Source: CAMQVM01 sp044433365 (GTDB lineage Bacteria > Bacteroidota > Bacteroidia > Bacteroidales > Rikenellaceae). From it: 64,000 bases of DNA. A program made the position numbers and the translations under genes. Each line of letters begins with the position of its first letter. Position 1 is the stretch's first letter. The DNA is taken from assembly GCA_044433365.1 (NCBI GenBank), contig JAWXTR010000003.1, positions 1-64,000 of the forward strand. The letters are read 5' to 3'. The notes under the pieces are model-generated. The model worked only from the letters and a program-made list of their open reading frames with translations. It was not told where the DNA came from and searched no databases. Of the stretch, positions 1 through 8,829 are shown one piece after another.

Positions 1-1557
1 GGCGTTGGAAAGTTTGCCGATTTTACAACTACCGCCCTCGATAGCATTGCTGCAATGGGGGTAAATCATATCTGGTATACTGGCGTTATCGAACACGCCT
101 CAATCTACTCTGCCGACACGGTGGGGGGCATCCAGATGAACCACCCCGGAGTGATAAAAGGGAAAGCAGGTTCGCCCTATGCCATAAAAGATTATTACGA
201 TGTAAATGGATATCTTGCCGAAAGCCTAGATAGTAGGATGGAGGAGTTTGAGAGCCTAGTGGAGCGTTCGCATAGAGCAAATTTAAAAGTTATCATCGAC
301 TTTGTCCCAAATCATGTTGCTAGAGGTTACCACTCTGATGTGGCACCAGAGAGTGTTGAAGATTTTGGCGCAGCGGATGATAATAGTGTCAGCTTTAGTG
401 TTAACAACAACTTCTACTACATCCCCTCCGAGCCTCTACGCCCTAAATTCTCTACAGAAAAGGATTGCAAAGCGTATCGAGAGTTTCCAGCAAAAGCTAC
501 GGGCAACGATGTGTTTTCGGCGGAGCCTACAATCGACGATTGGTATGAAACAGTAAAATTAAACTATGGTGTAGATTACCAAAATGGAAAGGCTGAGCAT
601 TTCGACCCTATTCCCGACACATGGCGCAAAATGAGAGATATTTTGATGTTTTGGGCATCAAAAGATATTGATGGATTTCGTTGTGATATGGCAGAAATGG
701 TGCCGGTAGAGTTTTGGCATTGGGCAATAGCAGAGGTTAAGCATCACTATCCAAAAGTTATATTTATTGCCGAAATTTACAATCCATCGGCTTACGAGGA
801 GTATATACGAGTTGGGGGGTTTGACTATCTTTACGACAAAGTAGGTCTTTACGACACACTTAAAGCTATTGTGCAGGGTAGAAAGCCAACAAGTGCAATT
901 TCCGACGATAGAGCCTCGATTGCTCCAGTACAGCGCAATATGTTAAACTTCCTTGAGAACCACGACGAGCAGCGAATTGCATGGCATGAGTTTGCAGGTG
1001 ATGCAAAGGCTGGAATACCGATGATGGCTGTTTCGACTCTTTCCGATAATATCCCTATGATGCTCTATTTTGGGCAAGAGTTGGGCGAGATTTCAGCCGA
1101 AGCGACAGGTTTTTCAGCTGCTGATGGTCGTAGCACTATTTTCGATTTTTCGACGCTTCCGCTCTATCAAGCGTGGCGAAATGGAGGTAAATTTGATGGT
1201 GCACACCTTAGCGCAGAGCAGAAAAAACTTCGCTCACACTATATTTCGATTTTAAAAATGGCTAATAACGAAATAACCTTTAGAGATGGCTCTTTCGAAG
1301 ATTTAACCGCTGCAAATCCTGCTTCGGATAGCAGAGTTTACGCCTTTGCAAGGTATACGGATAATAGGTGTGCGATAGTTATCGCAAATCTATCGGGTAG
1401 AGAGGTAAAAACTAGCTACACACTTCCAAAATCGCTTGAAAATTTTGACGAAGATGATTTCAAAACCATCCTCTTCAATAACGAAAACAGTTTTGATAAC
1501 GAGGGGCTGAACTTTGCGCTTGCCCCTTATCAAACGTTAATAATTTATAATTTATAA
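1..1557 (+). CDS. alpha-amylase family glycoside hydrolase (GH13), 5' end outside window
   Basis: Hydrolyses alpha-1,4-glucans or malto-oligosaccharides. The reading frame is open from base 1, so the first ATG inside the window (position 55) is internal and the N-terminus is missing. All four GH13 conserved regions are visible: DFVPNH at about 298-315, GFRCDMAE at 673-696 with the nucleophile Asp codon at 685, the acid/base Glu in AEIY at 772, and the transition-state Asp in NFLENHDEQ at 964. A short C-terminal beta domain follows (about 1315-1554). It is the first gene of a maltodextrin cluster with the MFS transporter, second GH13 and MalQ downstream. Subfamily and exact substrate cannot be set from this fragment. 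Confidence 0.92.
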   Translation, partial: GVGKFADFTTTALDSIAAMGVNHIWYTGVIEHASIYSADTVGGIQMNHPGVIKGKAGSPYAIKDYYDVNGYLAESLDSRMEEFESLVERSHRANLKVIIDFVPNHVARGYHSDVAPESVEDFGAADDNSVSFSVNNNFYYIPSEPLRPKFSTEKDCKAYREFPAKATGNDVFSAEPTIDDWYETVKLNYGVDYQNGKAEHFDPIPDTWRKMRDILMFWASKDIDGFRCDMAEMVPVEFWHWAIAEVKHHYPKVIFIAEIYNPSAYEEYIRVGGFDYLYDKVGLYDTLKAIVQGRKPTSAISDDRASIAPVQRNMLNFLENHDEQRIAWHEFAGDAKAGIPMMAVSTLSDNIPMMLYFGQELGEISAEATGFSAADGRSTIFDFSTLPLYQAWRNGGKFDGAHLSAEQKKLRSHYISILKMANNEITFRDGSFEDLTAANPASDSRVYAFARYTDNRCAIVIANLSGREVKTSYTLPKSLENFDEDDFKTILFNNENSFDNEGLNFALAPYQTLIIYNL

Positions 1558-1570
1558 CTATTGACTGCCC

Positions 1571-1595
1571 GTAGAGATGTTGGGTCCAACATCTG
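1571..1595. repeat. GTAGAGA-type palindrome
   Basis: Hairpin with arms GTAGAGATG / CATCTgTAa and a self-complementary centre (TTGGGTCCAA). It is one of about 25 such hairpins in the window and lies just after the amylase stop codon. Confidence 0.7.
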
Positions 1596-1611
1596 TAATC
1601 GAACACAGAAA

Positions 1612-1733
1612 TAATTACGCATTACGAATTACGCATTACGAATTAATTACTGTTCGATTAGAGACGATAGACCTATCGTCTCTACGGGGCGGAAAATAAT
1701 TTATAATTTGTAATTCATAATTCATAATTTACT
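1612..1733. repeat. AT-rich AATTCATAATT-type spacer repeat with embedded palindrome
   Basis: Short units of the kind AATTACGCATTACG and AATTTATAATTCATAATT surround a GAGACG-ATAGACCTAT-CGTCTC hairpin at 1658-1685. The same AT-rich units recur at many gene junctions in the window. Here they fill the whole gap before the transporter start. Confidence 0.75.
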
Positions 1734-3032
1734 ATGAAACCTGATAAATCTTTTTGGCAACTATGGAATATAAGTTTTGGCTTTCTAGGAGTACAGATAG
1801 CCTATGCACTTCAAAGTGCCAATATTTCACGAATTTTTGCAACACTTGGAGCTGATCCCCACTCTCTAAGCTATTTTTGGATTCTTCCGCCACTTATGGG
1901 TATGATAGTTCAGCCTATAGTTGGCTCTATGAGCGACAAAACGTGGACTCGTTGGGGTCGTCGCAAGCCTTACCTTTTTTTTGGGGCACTTATAGCGGTA
2001 TTAGTCATGGCTCTGCTTCCAAATTCTGGTAGTTTGGGGCTTACAGTGCAGGCTGCAATGAGTTTTGGACTGTTTATGTTGATGTTGCTCGACACCTCGA
2101 TAAATATGGCGATGCAACCGTTTAAAATGCTTGTTGGCGATATGGTAAACGAGCGTCAAAAGGCTAAAGCCTACTCAATTCAGAGTTTTTTATGCAATAC
2201 AGGTAGTTTGGTTGGTTATCTTTTCCCTTTCCTACTTACCTATTTAGGTGTTAGCAATGTGGCAAGTGCAGGGGTTGTGCCCGACTCTGTAATATATTCA
2301 TTCTATGGTGGTGCTGCAATCTTAATTTTATGTGTAATCTACACAAGTGTTAAGGTTCAGGAGATGTCGCCTAAAGAGTATGAAGAGTTTCACGGTATTT
2401 CTCAGGAGGATAAAGAGGCAAAGCGTGATTTCGTGTCGCTACTAATTGCTGCACCAAAAACATTTTGGACTATTGGCATCGTTCAGCTATTTTCGTGGTT
2501 AGCATTTATGTATATGTGGACCTACACCAATGGCGCAATTGCTCAAAGTGTGTGGAACTCTACCGATACCCACTCTGTAGGTTACCAAGAGGCTGGCAAC
2601 TGGGTAGGAGTACTGTTTGCAGTGCAGGCGGTAGGTTCGGTTATATGGGCAATGGTTCTTCCTCAGTTTAAATCTCAAAAACTGGGCTATGCATTAAGTC
2701 TTGTTTTAGGTGGAATTGGATTTGTCTCTACAGGATTTATACACGATGAGTATCTACTATTTATCTCATTTATTCTAATAGGTTGTGCATGGGCTGCAAT
2801 GCTTGCCATGCCTTTTGCACTTCTTACCAACTCACTATCTGGTCAAAATATGGGTGCCTATTTAGGGCTTTTTAACTGCACAATATGCCTACCACAAATT
2901 GTAGCTGCTCTAATTGGAGGAGTAATCTTAAAAATGGTTGGTGGTGTTCAGGTAAATATGCTGATAATTGCTGGAATTTCACTATTTTTGGGAGCAGTTT
3001 CGGTGGTAATGATAAAAGAGAAGGTAAAATAA
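1734..3032 (+). CDS. MFS sugar transporter, SLC45/maltoside type
   Basis: Inner-membrane major facilitator of 432 residues with about 12 hydrophobic segments. It is likely to import maltose or other malto-oligosaccharides. The N-terminus (KSFWQLWNISFGFLGVQ) and the loop after TM2 (SDKTWTRWGRRKP, about residues 67-79) are typical of the sucrose/maltoside MFS branch found beside amylases in Bacteroidota. The position between two GH13 genes and before malQ supports import of starch fragments for cytoplasmic use. No SusC/SusD pair is seen in the window, so outer-membrane uptake must be encoded elsewhere. The substrate is inferred from context. Confidence 0.85.
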   Translation: MKPDKSFWQLWNISFGFLGVQIAYALQSANISRIFATLGADPHSLSYFWILPPLMGMIVQPIVGSMSDKTWTRWGRRKPYLFFGALIAVLVMALLPNSGSLGLTVQAAMSFGLFMLMLLDTSINMAMQPFKMLVGDMVNERQKAKAYSIQSFLCNTGSLVGYLFPFLLTYLGVSNVASAGVVPDSVIYSFYGGAAILILCVIYTSVKVQEMSPKEYEEFHGISQEDKEAKRDFVSLLIAAPKTFWTIGIVQLFSWLAFMYMWTYTNGAIAQSVWNSTDTHSVGYQEAGNWVGVLFAVQAVGSVIWAMVLPQFKSQKLGYALSLVLGGIGFVSTGFIHDEYLLFISFILIGCAWAAMLAMPFALLTNSLSGQNMGAYLGLFNCTICLPQIVAALIGGVILKMVGGVQVNMLIIAGISLFLGAVSVVMIKEKVK

Positions 3033-3230
3033 TTATGAATTATAAATGATAAATTATAAATTGTTTTCCGCCCCGTAGAGACGATAGGTCTATCGTCTCG
3101 AATAGGTGGTCTATCGTCTGTAATTGAACATAGAAATTCATAATTCATAATTTTTTCCGTGTCCGATTAGAGACGATAGACCTATCGTCTCTACGGGCAG
3201 TCAATAATTATAAATTGCAAATTCAAAAAC
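3030..3230. repeat. palindrome and AT-rich repeat cluster between transporter and GH13 lipoprotein gene
   Basis: Contains GTAGAGACG-ATAGGTCTAT-CGTCTC at 3075-3099, a second partial arm at 3105-3120, a further copy at 3167-3194, and AATTCATAATT-type units between them. No coding potential is seen on either strand. Confidence 0.75.
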
Positions 3231-5153
3231 ATGAAAAAAATAGCAACCATAATCATGACAGCAGCAACCCTGTGCGCCTGCAACTCTCAGCAGAGCACGC
3301 CAAATAGGACAACAACGGTAGATTTAACCTCCATAAAAGAGAATAAATCAGAAATTACAAGAGTAGAACCACTAAGTTGGTGGGTAGGAATGAAAACCCC
3401 TCTTCAACTTATGATTCAAGGCGATGATATTAGCTCTTGGAGTGTGTCGCTTGCAGAGGAGTCAAACGACGTCTCTATTGAAAAGGTGACAAAAGCCGAC
3501 AATCCAAATTTTCTATTTGTAGATATAGAAATTGGCGAAAATGCCAAGGCAGCAGAGTATAATCTACTCTTCACAAAAGGCGGAGAGCAGTTTAAATATG
3601 GCTACACTCTCGAAAATCGTCGTGAGGGTTCAGCTCAGCGTGGGAGTTTCACTACAGCCGATATGATTTACCTTATTATGCCCGATAGATTTGCAAATGG
3701 CGATGAGTCTAACGACTCCACCGATGATACAGCCGACAAACTTAACCGTGATGAGCTTTTTGGTCGTCATGGAGGCGATATTCAAGGTATAATCAACAAT
3801 CTCGACTATATAGCCAAGCTAGGTGCAACAGCAATTTGGTCTACTCCACTGCTTTTAGACGATGAGTCAGAGCACTCATACCACGGTTATGCCTGCTCCG
3901 ACTACTACAAAATCGACCCACGTTACGGTTCTAATGAGCTTTACCGCTCACTTGTAAGTGAGGGTCATAAAAGAGGTCTAAAAACCATTATGGATATCGT
4001 TACCAACCACTGCGGTGCAGCCCATTGGTGGATGAAAGATATGCCATTCGACGATTGGGTACATAAATTTGATAGTTATACAGGTACAAACAATATCTTT
4101 TCTACAAATATGGATCCTAACGCCTCAAAATTTGATTTAGAGATTCAAGAGAGTGGTTGGTTTGTGGAGTCAATGCCCGATATGAACCTAAACAACCCCT
4201 ACCTACTTCAATATTTTAAACAGTGGGCTATATGGTGGATAGAGTATTCAAATTTAGATGGTTTTAGAGTAGATACCTATCCCTACAACGAAAAAGAGCC
4301 TATGAGTGAGTGGTGTAAAGCGGTAAGAGAGGAGTTTCCCAACTTTAATATCGTTGGTGAGTGTTGGACAGGCTCAATCCCTCAACTAGCCTATTGGCAA
4401 GCCGATAATGCAAATAAAGATGGTTTTAACTCCCATCTTCCCTCTATTATGGATTTTCCACTTCGTGATGCAATTTGTGAGGCTCTACCATCGGATGGAG
4501 AGAATTGGGGAGAGGGGATGTTTAAGGTTTATAACGCTCTTTCGCACGATTTTGTCTACGAAGATTTATCAAATATGCTTATCTTTACAGCTAACCATGA
4601 TACCGATAGAATTGGCGATATTGTGGGAAAAGACCCTAAGCGTGCAAAAATTGCAATGACACTTTTAGCCACTTTAAGAGGTATTCCTCAGATTTTTTCA
4701 GGCGATGAGATGATGTTCGTATCGAAAGATTTAACAATGGGGCATGGCGGATTGCGTGTAGATTTCCCGGGGGGCTGGTCTACCGATAAAGTCAACCTAT
4801 TTAACGCTAAGGAGCGAAATAAGGTGCAGAGCACAGTTTTCGACCACACTCAAAAGCTCTTTAATTGGCGAAAAACTAAAGAGGTGATACATTCAGGTAA
4901 AACACTACACTTCGGTACACGTGACAACACCTACGCCTACTTTAGATATAACGATACCGATGCTGTTTTTGTCTTTATCAACAATTCCAAAAGCGCAAAA
5001 ACCATTCCTTGGTCGAATTACAAAGAGATTACCGAGCAATTAAGCAGTGGGGTAAACGTACTAACAGGTAAAAAAGCAAGAATTAGCGATAAAACTAAGG
5101 TAAAATCTCGTGAATCGTTAGTGGTTGAGTTTAAAATAATGCGTGATTCGTAA
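3231..5153 (+). CDS. lipoprotein GH13 alpha-amylase / neopullulanase-like enzyme
   Basis: Surface- or periplasm-exposed starch-degrading enzyme of 640 residues. Residues 1-17 form a lipoprotein signal ending in the lipobox LCAC, with Cys17 as lipid anchor. An N-terminal beta-sandwich domain (about 25-125) precedes the GH13 barrel. Conserved regions are MDIVTNHCG (about 254-262), GFRVDTYPY with nucleophile Asp348, GECW with acid/base Glu377, and TANHDTDR with Asp457. A C-terminal beta domain follows. It resembles SusA-type neopullulanases and cyclomaltodextrinases. The last residues (IMRDS) are encoded by the AT-rich spacer repeat, so the repeat has invaded the 3' end. Exact bond specificity is not resolvable. 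Confidence 0.9.
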   Translation: MKKIATIIMTAATLCACNSQQSTPNRTTTVDLTSIKENKSEITRVEPLSWWVGMKTPLQLMIQGDDISSWSVSLAEESNDVSIEKVTKADNPNFLFVDIEIGENAKAAEYNLLFTKGGEQFKYGYTLENRREGSAQRGSFTTADMIYLIMPDRFANGDESNDSTDDTADKLNRDELFGRHGGDIQGIINNLDYIAKLGATAIWSTPLLLDDESEHSYHGYACSDYYKIDPRYGSNELYRSLVSEGHKRGLKTIMDIVTNHCGAAHWWMKDMPFDDWVHKFDSYTGTNNIFSTNMDPNASKFDLEIQESGWFVESMPDMNLNNPYLLQYFKQWAIWWIEYSNLDGFRVDTYPYNEKEPMSEWCKAVREEFPNFNIVGECWTGSIPQLAYWQADNANKDGFNSHLPSIMDFPLRDAICEALPSDGENWGEGMFKVYNALSHDFVYEDLSNMLIFTANHDTDRIGDIVGKDPKRAKIAMTLLATLRGIPQIFSGDEMMFVSKDLTMGHGGLRVDFPGGWSTDKVNLFNAKERNKVQSTVFDHTQKLFNWRKTKEVIHSGKTLHFGTRDNTYAYFRYNDTDAVFVFINNSKSAKTIPWSNYKEITEQLSSGVNVLTGKKARISDKTKVKSRESLVVEFKIMRDS

Positions 5154-5254
5154 TTCATAATTCATAATGCATAATTCATAATGCAAAATTCACAATGCAT
5201 AATTTATAATTCATAATTTATAATTCATAATTTATAATTTATAATTTACAATTA
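5149..5254. repeat. AT-rich AATTCATAATT tandem array
   Basis: About 105 bases of near-tandem TAATTCATAATTTATAATT units. They begin inside the last codons of the GH13 gene and run up to the malQ promoter. Confidence 0.8.
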
Positions 5255-5260
5255 ATTAAC

Positions 5261-5268
5261 TATCTTTG
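5261..5268 (+). promoter_or_regulatory. Bacteroidota -7 element for malQ
   Basis: TATCTTTG matches the TAnnTTTG consensus and lies about 45 bases upstream of the malQ ATG. No clear TTTG -33 box is seen in the AT-rich repeat upstream. Confidence 0.55.
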
Positions 5269-5295
5269 CATAAAATTAGTTCTTAATTTGCAACT

Positions 5296-5313
5296 TAAGT
5301 AGGGTAAAATAAT
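5296..5313 (+). repeat. solitary left end of the 167-bp palindromic element, forming the malQ leader
   Basis: TAAGTAGGGTAAAATAAT is identical to the left terminus of the 167-bp repeat found complete at 15089, 46417 and 59635. It ends inside the malQ ATG, so this repeat end forms the translation-initiation region of malQ. Confidence 0.7.
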
Positions 5314-7939
5314 GAAAATTCGATTAAAAACAGATTACCGCACCAACCATAATGAGGTTTTGGAGGTGGTCGTAGATAATAAAAGTTATCCACTAAAAAA
5401 TGGTGCTATACAATCAGAAAAAATAGTAGATATTCACTCTCAAACAGGTACTATAGAGTATCGCTATAGAGTAGGCGAAAAAGAGGAGTGGGGAAAGCCT
5501 CACACTCTAACTGTGGGCGAAAATGTAGAGCAATGTTTGGTCGTAGACCGTTGGCAAGATATGCCAAAAAACAGCCCTTTTTACACCTCTCTATTTACTC
5601 AATCTGTTTTTAAAAGAGTAGAGCCGAAATGTTCTGTTTTAGAGGAAAATTCAGTTGTAGTGGCTGTAAATTCCCCTATCGTTGAGCCTTCGCAAACCGT
5701 TGTAATGGTAGGAAGTGCTGGGGAGCTTGGCAGTTGGTCGGTAAAAGATGGTGTAAAGATGTGTGATAGCAAATTTCCACTCTGGCTCACTCCATCTTTG
5801 CCAAAAAGTGATGCACTATTATCAGCAGAGTTTAAATTTGTCATAGTCGACACTCTTACAGGCGATGTAGTGGCGTGGGAAGAGGGTGAAAATCGCACTT
5901 TATGCTCTTTACTAGGCGAAAAGGAGAATTCTATTCAGATTACACTTACTCAGCCAATATTTTCACTACCTCTTTGGCGTGGAGCAGGCGTAGCAATACC
6001 CGTTTTCTCGCTTCGTAGTGAAAATAGCATGGGTGTAGGCGATTTTATGGATTTAAAAAAGATGGTGGATTGGGCAGCTATTACAAAGCAGAAAATTATC
6101 CAAATTTTGCCTATCAACGACACCACAATGACCCACACTTGGCAAGATTCTTACCCTTATAATGCAAATTCTATCTTTGCGCTTCATCCTCAATATATTG
6201 CCCCTACAAAAGTGGGAATTTTAAAAGATAGTAAGCTACAAAAGGAGTATGAGGCTAAAGGTGCAGAGCTAAACGCACTAGAGAGTATCGACTATGAGGC
6301 TGTTACAAAGCTGAAAAACAACTATATGCAGCAGCTTTACAGTGAAATAGGAGAAGAGCAGCTCTCTAGCGAAGAGTTTAAAGCTTTTTTTAAAAAAAAT
6401 AGCTATTGGTTAGAGCCTTACGCACTTTTTTCGCTACTTCGTGATAAATATTTATCGGTAGAGTTCTCGGCTTGGGGCAAGGAGTCGCTATATAGTGAAG
6501 AGTTGATGGCAGAGTATCGCAACGACCACTTTACTGAGCTTGGCTACTACTACTATGTTCAATATAATCTCCACCTACAACTTGTCGAGGTGCGGGAGTA
6601 TGCACAAACCAAAAATGTGGTGTTTAAAGGGGATATTCCTATTGGAGTAAGCCGTACAAGCGTGGATGTATGGGTTTCGCCAGAGCTTTTCCACCTAAAT
6701 TCACAAGCTGGAGCACCGCCCGATGATTTTTCAATTATGGGTCAAAATTGGGGTTTCCCAACCTATAATTGGGCTGAAATGGCAAAAGATGGTTATAGTT
6801 GGTGGAATAGACGCTTTAAAAAGATGGCTGAATATTTTGATGCCTATCGTATCGACCATATTCTTGGGTTTTTTAGGATTTGGGAGATTCCTCTCGATGC
6901 TGTACATGGTCTGCTAGGGCACTTTAGTCCTTCAATGCCATTTTCTGTCGATGAAATGCGTAATAATTATGGTTTTTACTTCGAAAAATCGTACTGCACA
7001 TCCTCAATTAATGATTGGATAGTCGACGAATTTTTCAAGGAGGATGCCGATAAAGTTAGAGCTAAATATTTAGATTCTAATGGTGATGGCACCTACACCC
7101 TAAAGCCTCAATTCGATTCGCAAACCAAAATTAAGGCTCATTTTAATGGAAAAGAGACTCCATTTTGCACCGCTTTAATGTCGCTTCTAAATGAGGTGCT
7201 ATTTATCGAAGATCCATATCAAAAAGAGCACTATCACCCTCGAATTTCAGCGCAAAATAGCTATAAATTTAGAGCTATGAACGATTATGATAAGGAGCGA
7301 TTTAATGCTCTTTACAACCACTTCTACTACCACCGTCACAATGATTTTTGGTATAAAGAGGCGATGGCTAAGCTCCCTGCGCTTGTAAGAGCTACTGAGA
7401 TGCTTACATGCGGTGAGGATTTGGGTATGATTCCCGATTGTGTGCCTGCGGTTATGGATAGCGAGCAGATTTTATCACTAGAGATTCAACGTATGCCGAA
7501 AAATCCTCAATTGGAGTTTGGTGAGCCATATAACTACCCTTATCGTGCTGTTTGTACCACCTCTACCCACGATATGAACCCTCTTCGTGCTTGGCTTTTA
7601 GAAGATTTTGACACCTCTAATCGTTATGCTCGTCAGATGCTCGGCATTGATTGCGATATTGTAAATGAAAGCATGAATGATATTGCTGGAATTGTTTGTG
7701 AAGCTATATTAGAGCAACATCTTCACTCTCCTGCAATGTGGACTATTCTACCGCTGCAAGATTGGCTATCTATGGATGAAAAGCTACGTAATTCAGACCC
7801 AAATTCGGAGCGAATAAACGTACCGGCAAACTCTCGCCACTACTGGCGATATAGAATGCATCTAACTATTGAAAAACTAATTACTCAAGATAATTTTAAT
7901 AGCAAATTGAGAGCTATGATAGGCGAAAGCTGGAGGTAA
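5312..7939 (+). CDS. malQ: 4-alpha-glucanotransferase (amylomaltase, GH77) with two N-terminal CBM20 domains
   Basis: Cytoplasmic disproportionating enzyme that transfers malto-oligosaccharide chains and releases glucose. It completes the maltodextrin pathway begun by the GH13 enzymes and the transporter upstream. At 875 residues it is the long Bacteroidota/plant DPE2-like form: two starch-binding CBM20 modules (about 1-95 and 110-210) precede the GH77 barrel. Catalytic residues visible are Asp515 in YRIDHILGF, Glu702 in CGEDLG and Asp754 in THDMNPLRAW. The ATG at 5312 overlaps the end of a repeat fragment. There is no signal peptide. Confidence 0.95.
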   Translation: MKIRLKTDYRTNHNEVLEVVVDNKSYPLKNGAIQSEKIVDIHSQTGTIEYRYRVGEKEEWGKPHTLTVGENVEQCLVVDRWQDMPKNSPFYTSLFTQSVFKRVEPKCSVLEENSVVVAVNSPIVEPSQTVVMVGSAGELGSWSVKDGVKMCDSKFPLWLTPSLPKSDALLSAEFKFVIVDTLTGDVVAWEEGENRTLCSLLGEKENSIQITLTQPIFSLPLWRGAGVAIPVFSLRSENSMGVGDFMDLKKMVDWAAITKQKIIQILPINDTTMTHTWQDSYPYNANSIFALHPQYIAPTKVGILKDSKLQKEYEAKGAELNALESIDYEAVTKLKNNYMQQLYSEIGEEQLSSEEFKAFFKKNSYWLEPYALFSLLRDKYLSVEFSAWGKESLYSEELMAEYRNDHFTELGYYYYVQYNLHLQLVEVREYAQTKNVVFKGDIPIGVSRTSVDVWVSPELFHLNSQAGAPPDDFSIMGQNWGFPTYNWAEMAKDGYSWWNRRFKKMAEYFDAYRIDHILGFFRIWEIPLDAVHGLLGHFSPSMPFSVDEMRNNYGFYFEKSYCTSSINDWIVDEFFKEDADKVRAKYLDSNGDGTYTLKPQFDSQTKIKAHFNGKETPFCTALMSLLNEVLFIEDPYQKEHYHPRISAQNSYKFRAMNDYDKERFNALYNHFYYHRHNDFWYKEAMAKLPALVRATEMLTCGEDLGMIPDCVPAVMDSEQILSLEIQRMPKNPQLEFGEPYNYPYRAVCTTSTHDMNPLRAWLLEDFDTSNRYARQMLGIDCDIVNESMNDIAGIVCEAILEQHLHSPAMWTILPLQDWLSMDEKLRNSDPNSERINVPANSRHYWRYRMHLTIEKLITQDNFNSKLRAMIGESWR

Positions 7940-7987
7940 ATGTGTGTGTTGTTCACTTTTTCTAAAAAGTGTTAAATATAGTTTTTT

Positions 7988-8031
7988 AATTACCTTCATT
8001 TTTGCACTTTTGTGCAAAAATGAAGGTAATT
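7988..8031. terminator. perfect 20-bp hairpin between malQ and the convergent GNAT gene
   Basis: Two exactly complementary 20-base arms (7988-8007 and 8012-8031) are separated by a TTTT loop. The hairpin lies 49 bases after the malQ stop and has T runs on both sides, so it probably terminates transcription arriving from the left. Confidence 0.7.
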
Positions 8032-8070
8032 TAGAGGTTTTTAAGCACGTAACTTTTGTAAATTAGCTTA

Positions 8071-8234
8071 AGGGCACTTCTAAAAATTGGATTTCATCTG
8101 CTTTTCCATTTTGAAGTCTCATCTTTGAATTTTGCAAAATGCACCGTAGGCACCACTACGCTCACATTTTGCAAAATCCAAATCTAAAACTTCAAAAAGA
8201 AAAATCAAATAGAACCAATTATTAGAATTCCCCT
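8071..8234. repeat. about 164-bp MITE bounded by GGGAACTTCTAA-type ends (copy 1)
   Basis: Ends are AGGGCACTTCTAAAAATTGG on the left and CCAATTATTAGAATTCCCCT on the right, i.e. inverted repeats. Its centre is a hairpin TTTTGCAAAATG ... CATTTTGCAAAA with the tip CGTAGGCACCACTACG. It is nearly the same as 43084-43246 and related to 46251-46415. It fills most of the 358-base gap between malQ and the GNAT gene. Confidence 0.75.
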
Positions 8235-8298
8235 TAATGTTAATTTTGCAAATGACCCTCAAAGTCACGTCCATCATTAACACCCACAACCGACAATC

Positions 8299-8787
8299 TT
8301 AAACATACAAAATCCAATGTCCAACATCTTGCCATTTTCCTAATTTATATCCCACTTCCCTAAAGAACGAGACCTGCTCGAATCCAAGCTTTTCGTGTAG
8401 TGCAACACTAATATCATTAGGAACAGTAATGCAGGCTATAAGTGCGTGATATTGTTTTGTTGCTACTACCCACTCAATCAGATATTTCATCAATTTATTG
8501 CCAATTTTACGTCCTTTATGCTCTGGAGAGAGATATATTGTTGTCTCAGCAGTAGTACGATAAGCATCCCTAAAATTCCAACTACTAAGATAACAATATC
8601 CCACAACCTCACCATCAAGGCAGTAGACAAAAAACGGATAACCGCCCTCTTCGATATGCTCTAGTTTATGGATTGCATCGTCCCGGTTCCACAGTTTTTC
8701 ATCAAAAGTAATTGCACTATTTTCTACGTAATAGTTATATATCTTTGCTATTGAGCCAGCATCCTCATTTGTTGCTTTTCTAATCAT
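8299..8787 (-). CDS. GNAT-family N-acetyltransferase, phosphinothricin-acetyltransferase-like
   Basis: Cytoplasmic acetyl-CoA-dependent N-acetyltransferase of 162 residues, the usual length for the Pat/YncA branch. It begins MIRKATNEDAGSIAKIYNYYV and has an acetyl-CoA binding loop of the R/Q-x-x-G-x-G/A type (HKGRKIGNKLM, around residue 90). Members acetylate phosphinothricin, methionine sulfone or other amines; the natural substrate here is unknown. It is transcribed toward the MITE, with nadB upstream on the same strand about 40 bases away. The spacer carries a shortened GGGAACTTCT-type repeat end. Confidence 0.85.
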   Translation of the reverse strand: MIRKATNEDAGSIAKIYNYYVENSAITFDEKLWNRDDAIHKLEHIEEGGYPFFVYCLDGEVVGYCYLSSWNFRDAYRTTAETTIYLSPEHKGRKIGNKLMKYLIEWVVATKQYHALIACITVPNDISVALHEKLGFEQVSFFREVGYKLGKWQDVGHWILYV

Positions 8788-8829
8788 AATTTCACTTTTT
8801 TAAGAGAAGTTCTAATTGGGGGGGGAACC

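Noticed and set aside
5599..5898. Minus-strand 99-codon frame inside malQ
   Set aside because: Antisense shadow of a long, well-supported coding sequence.
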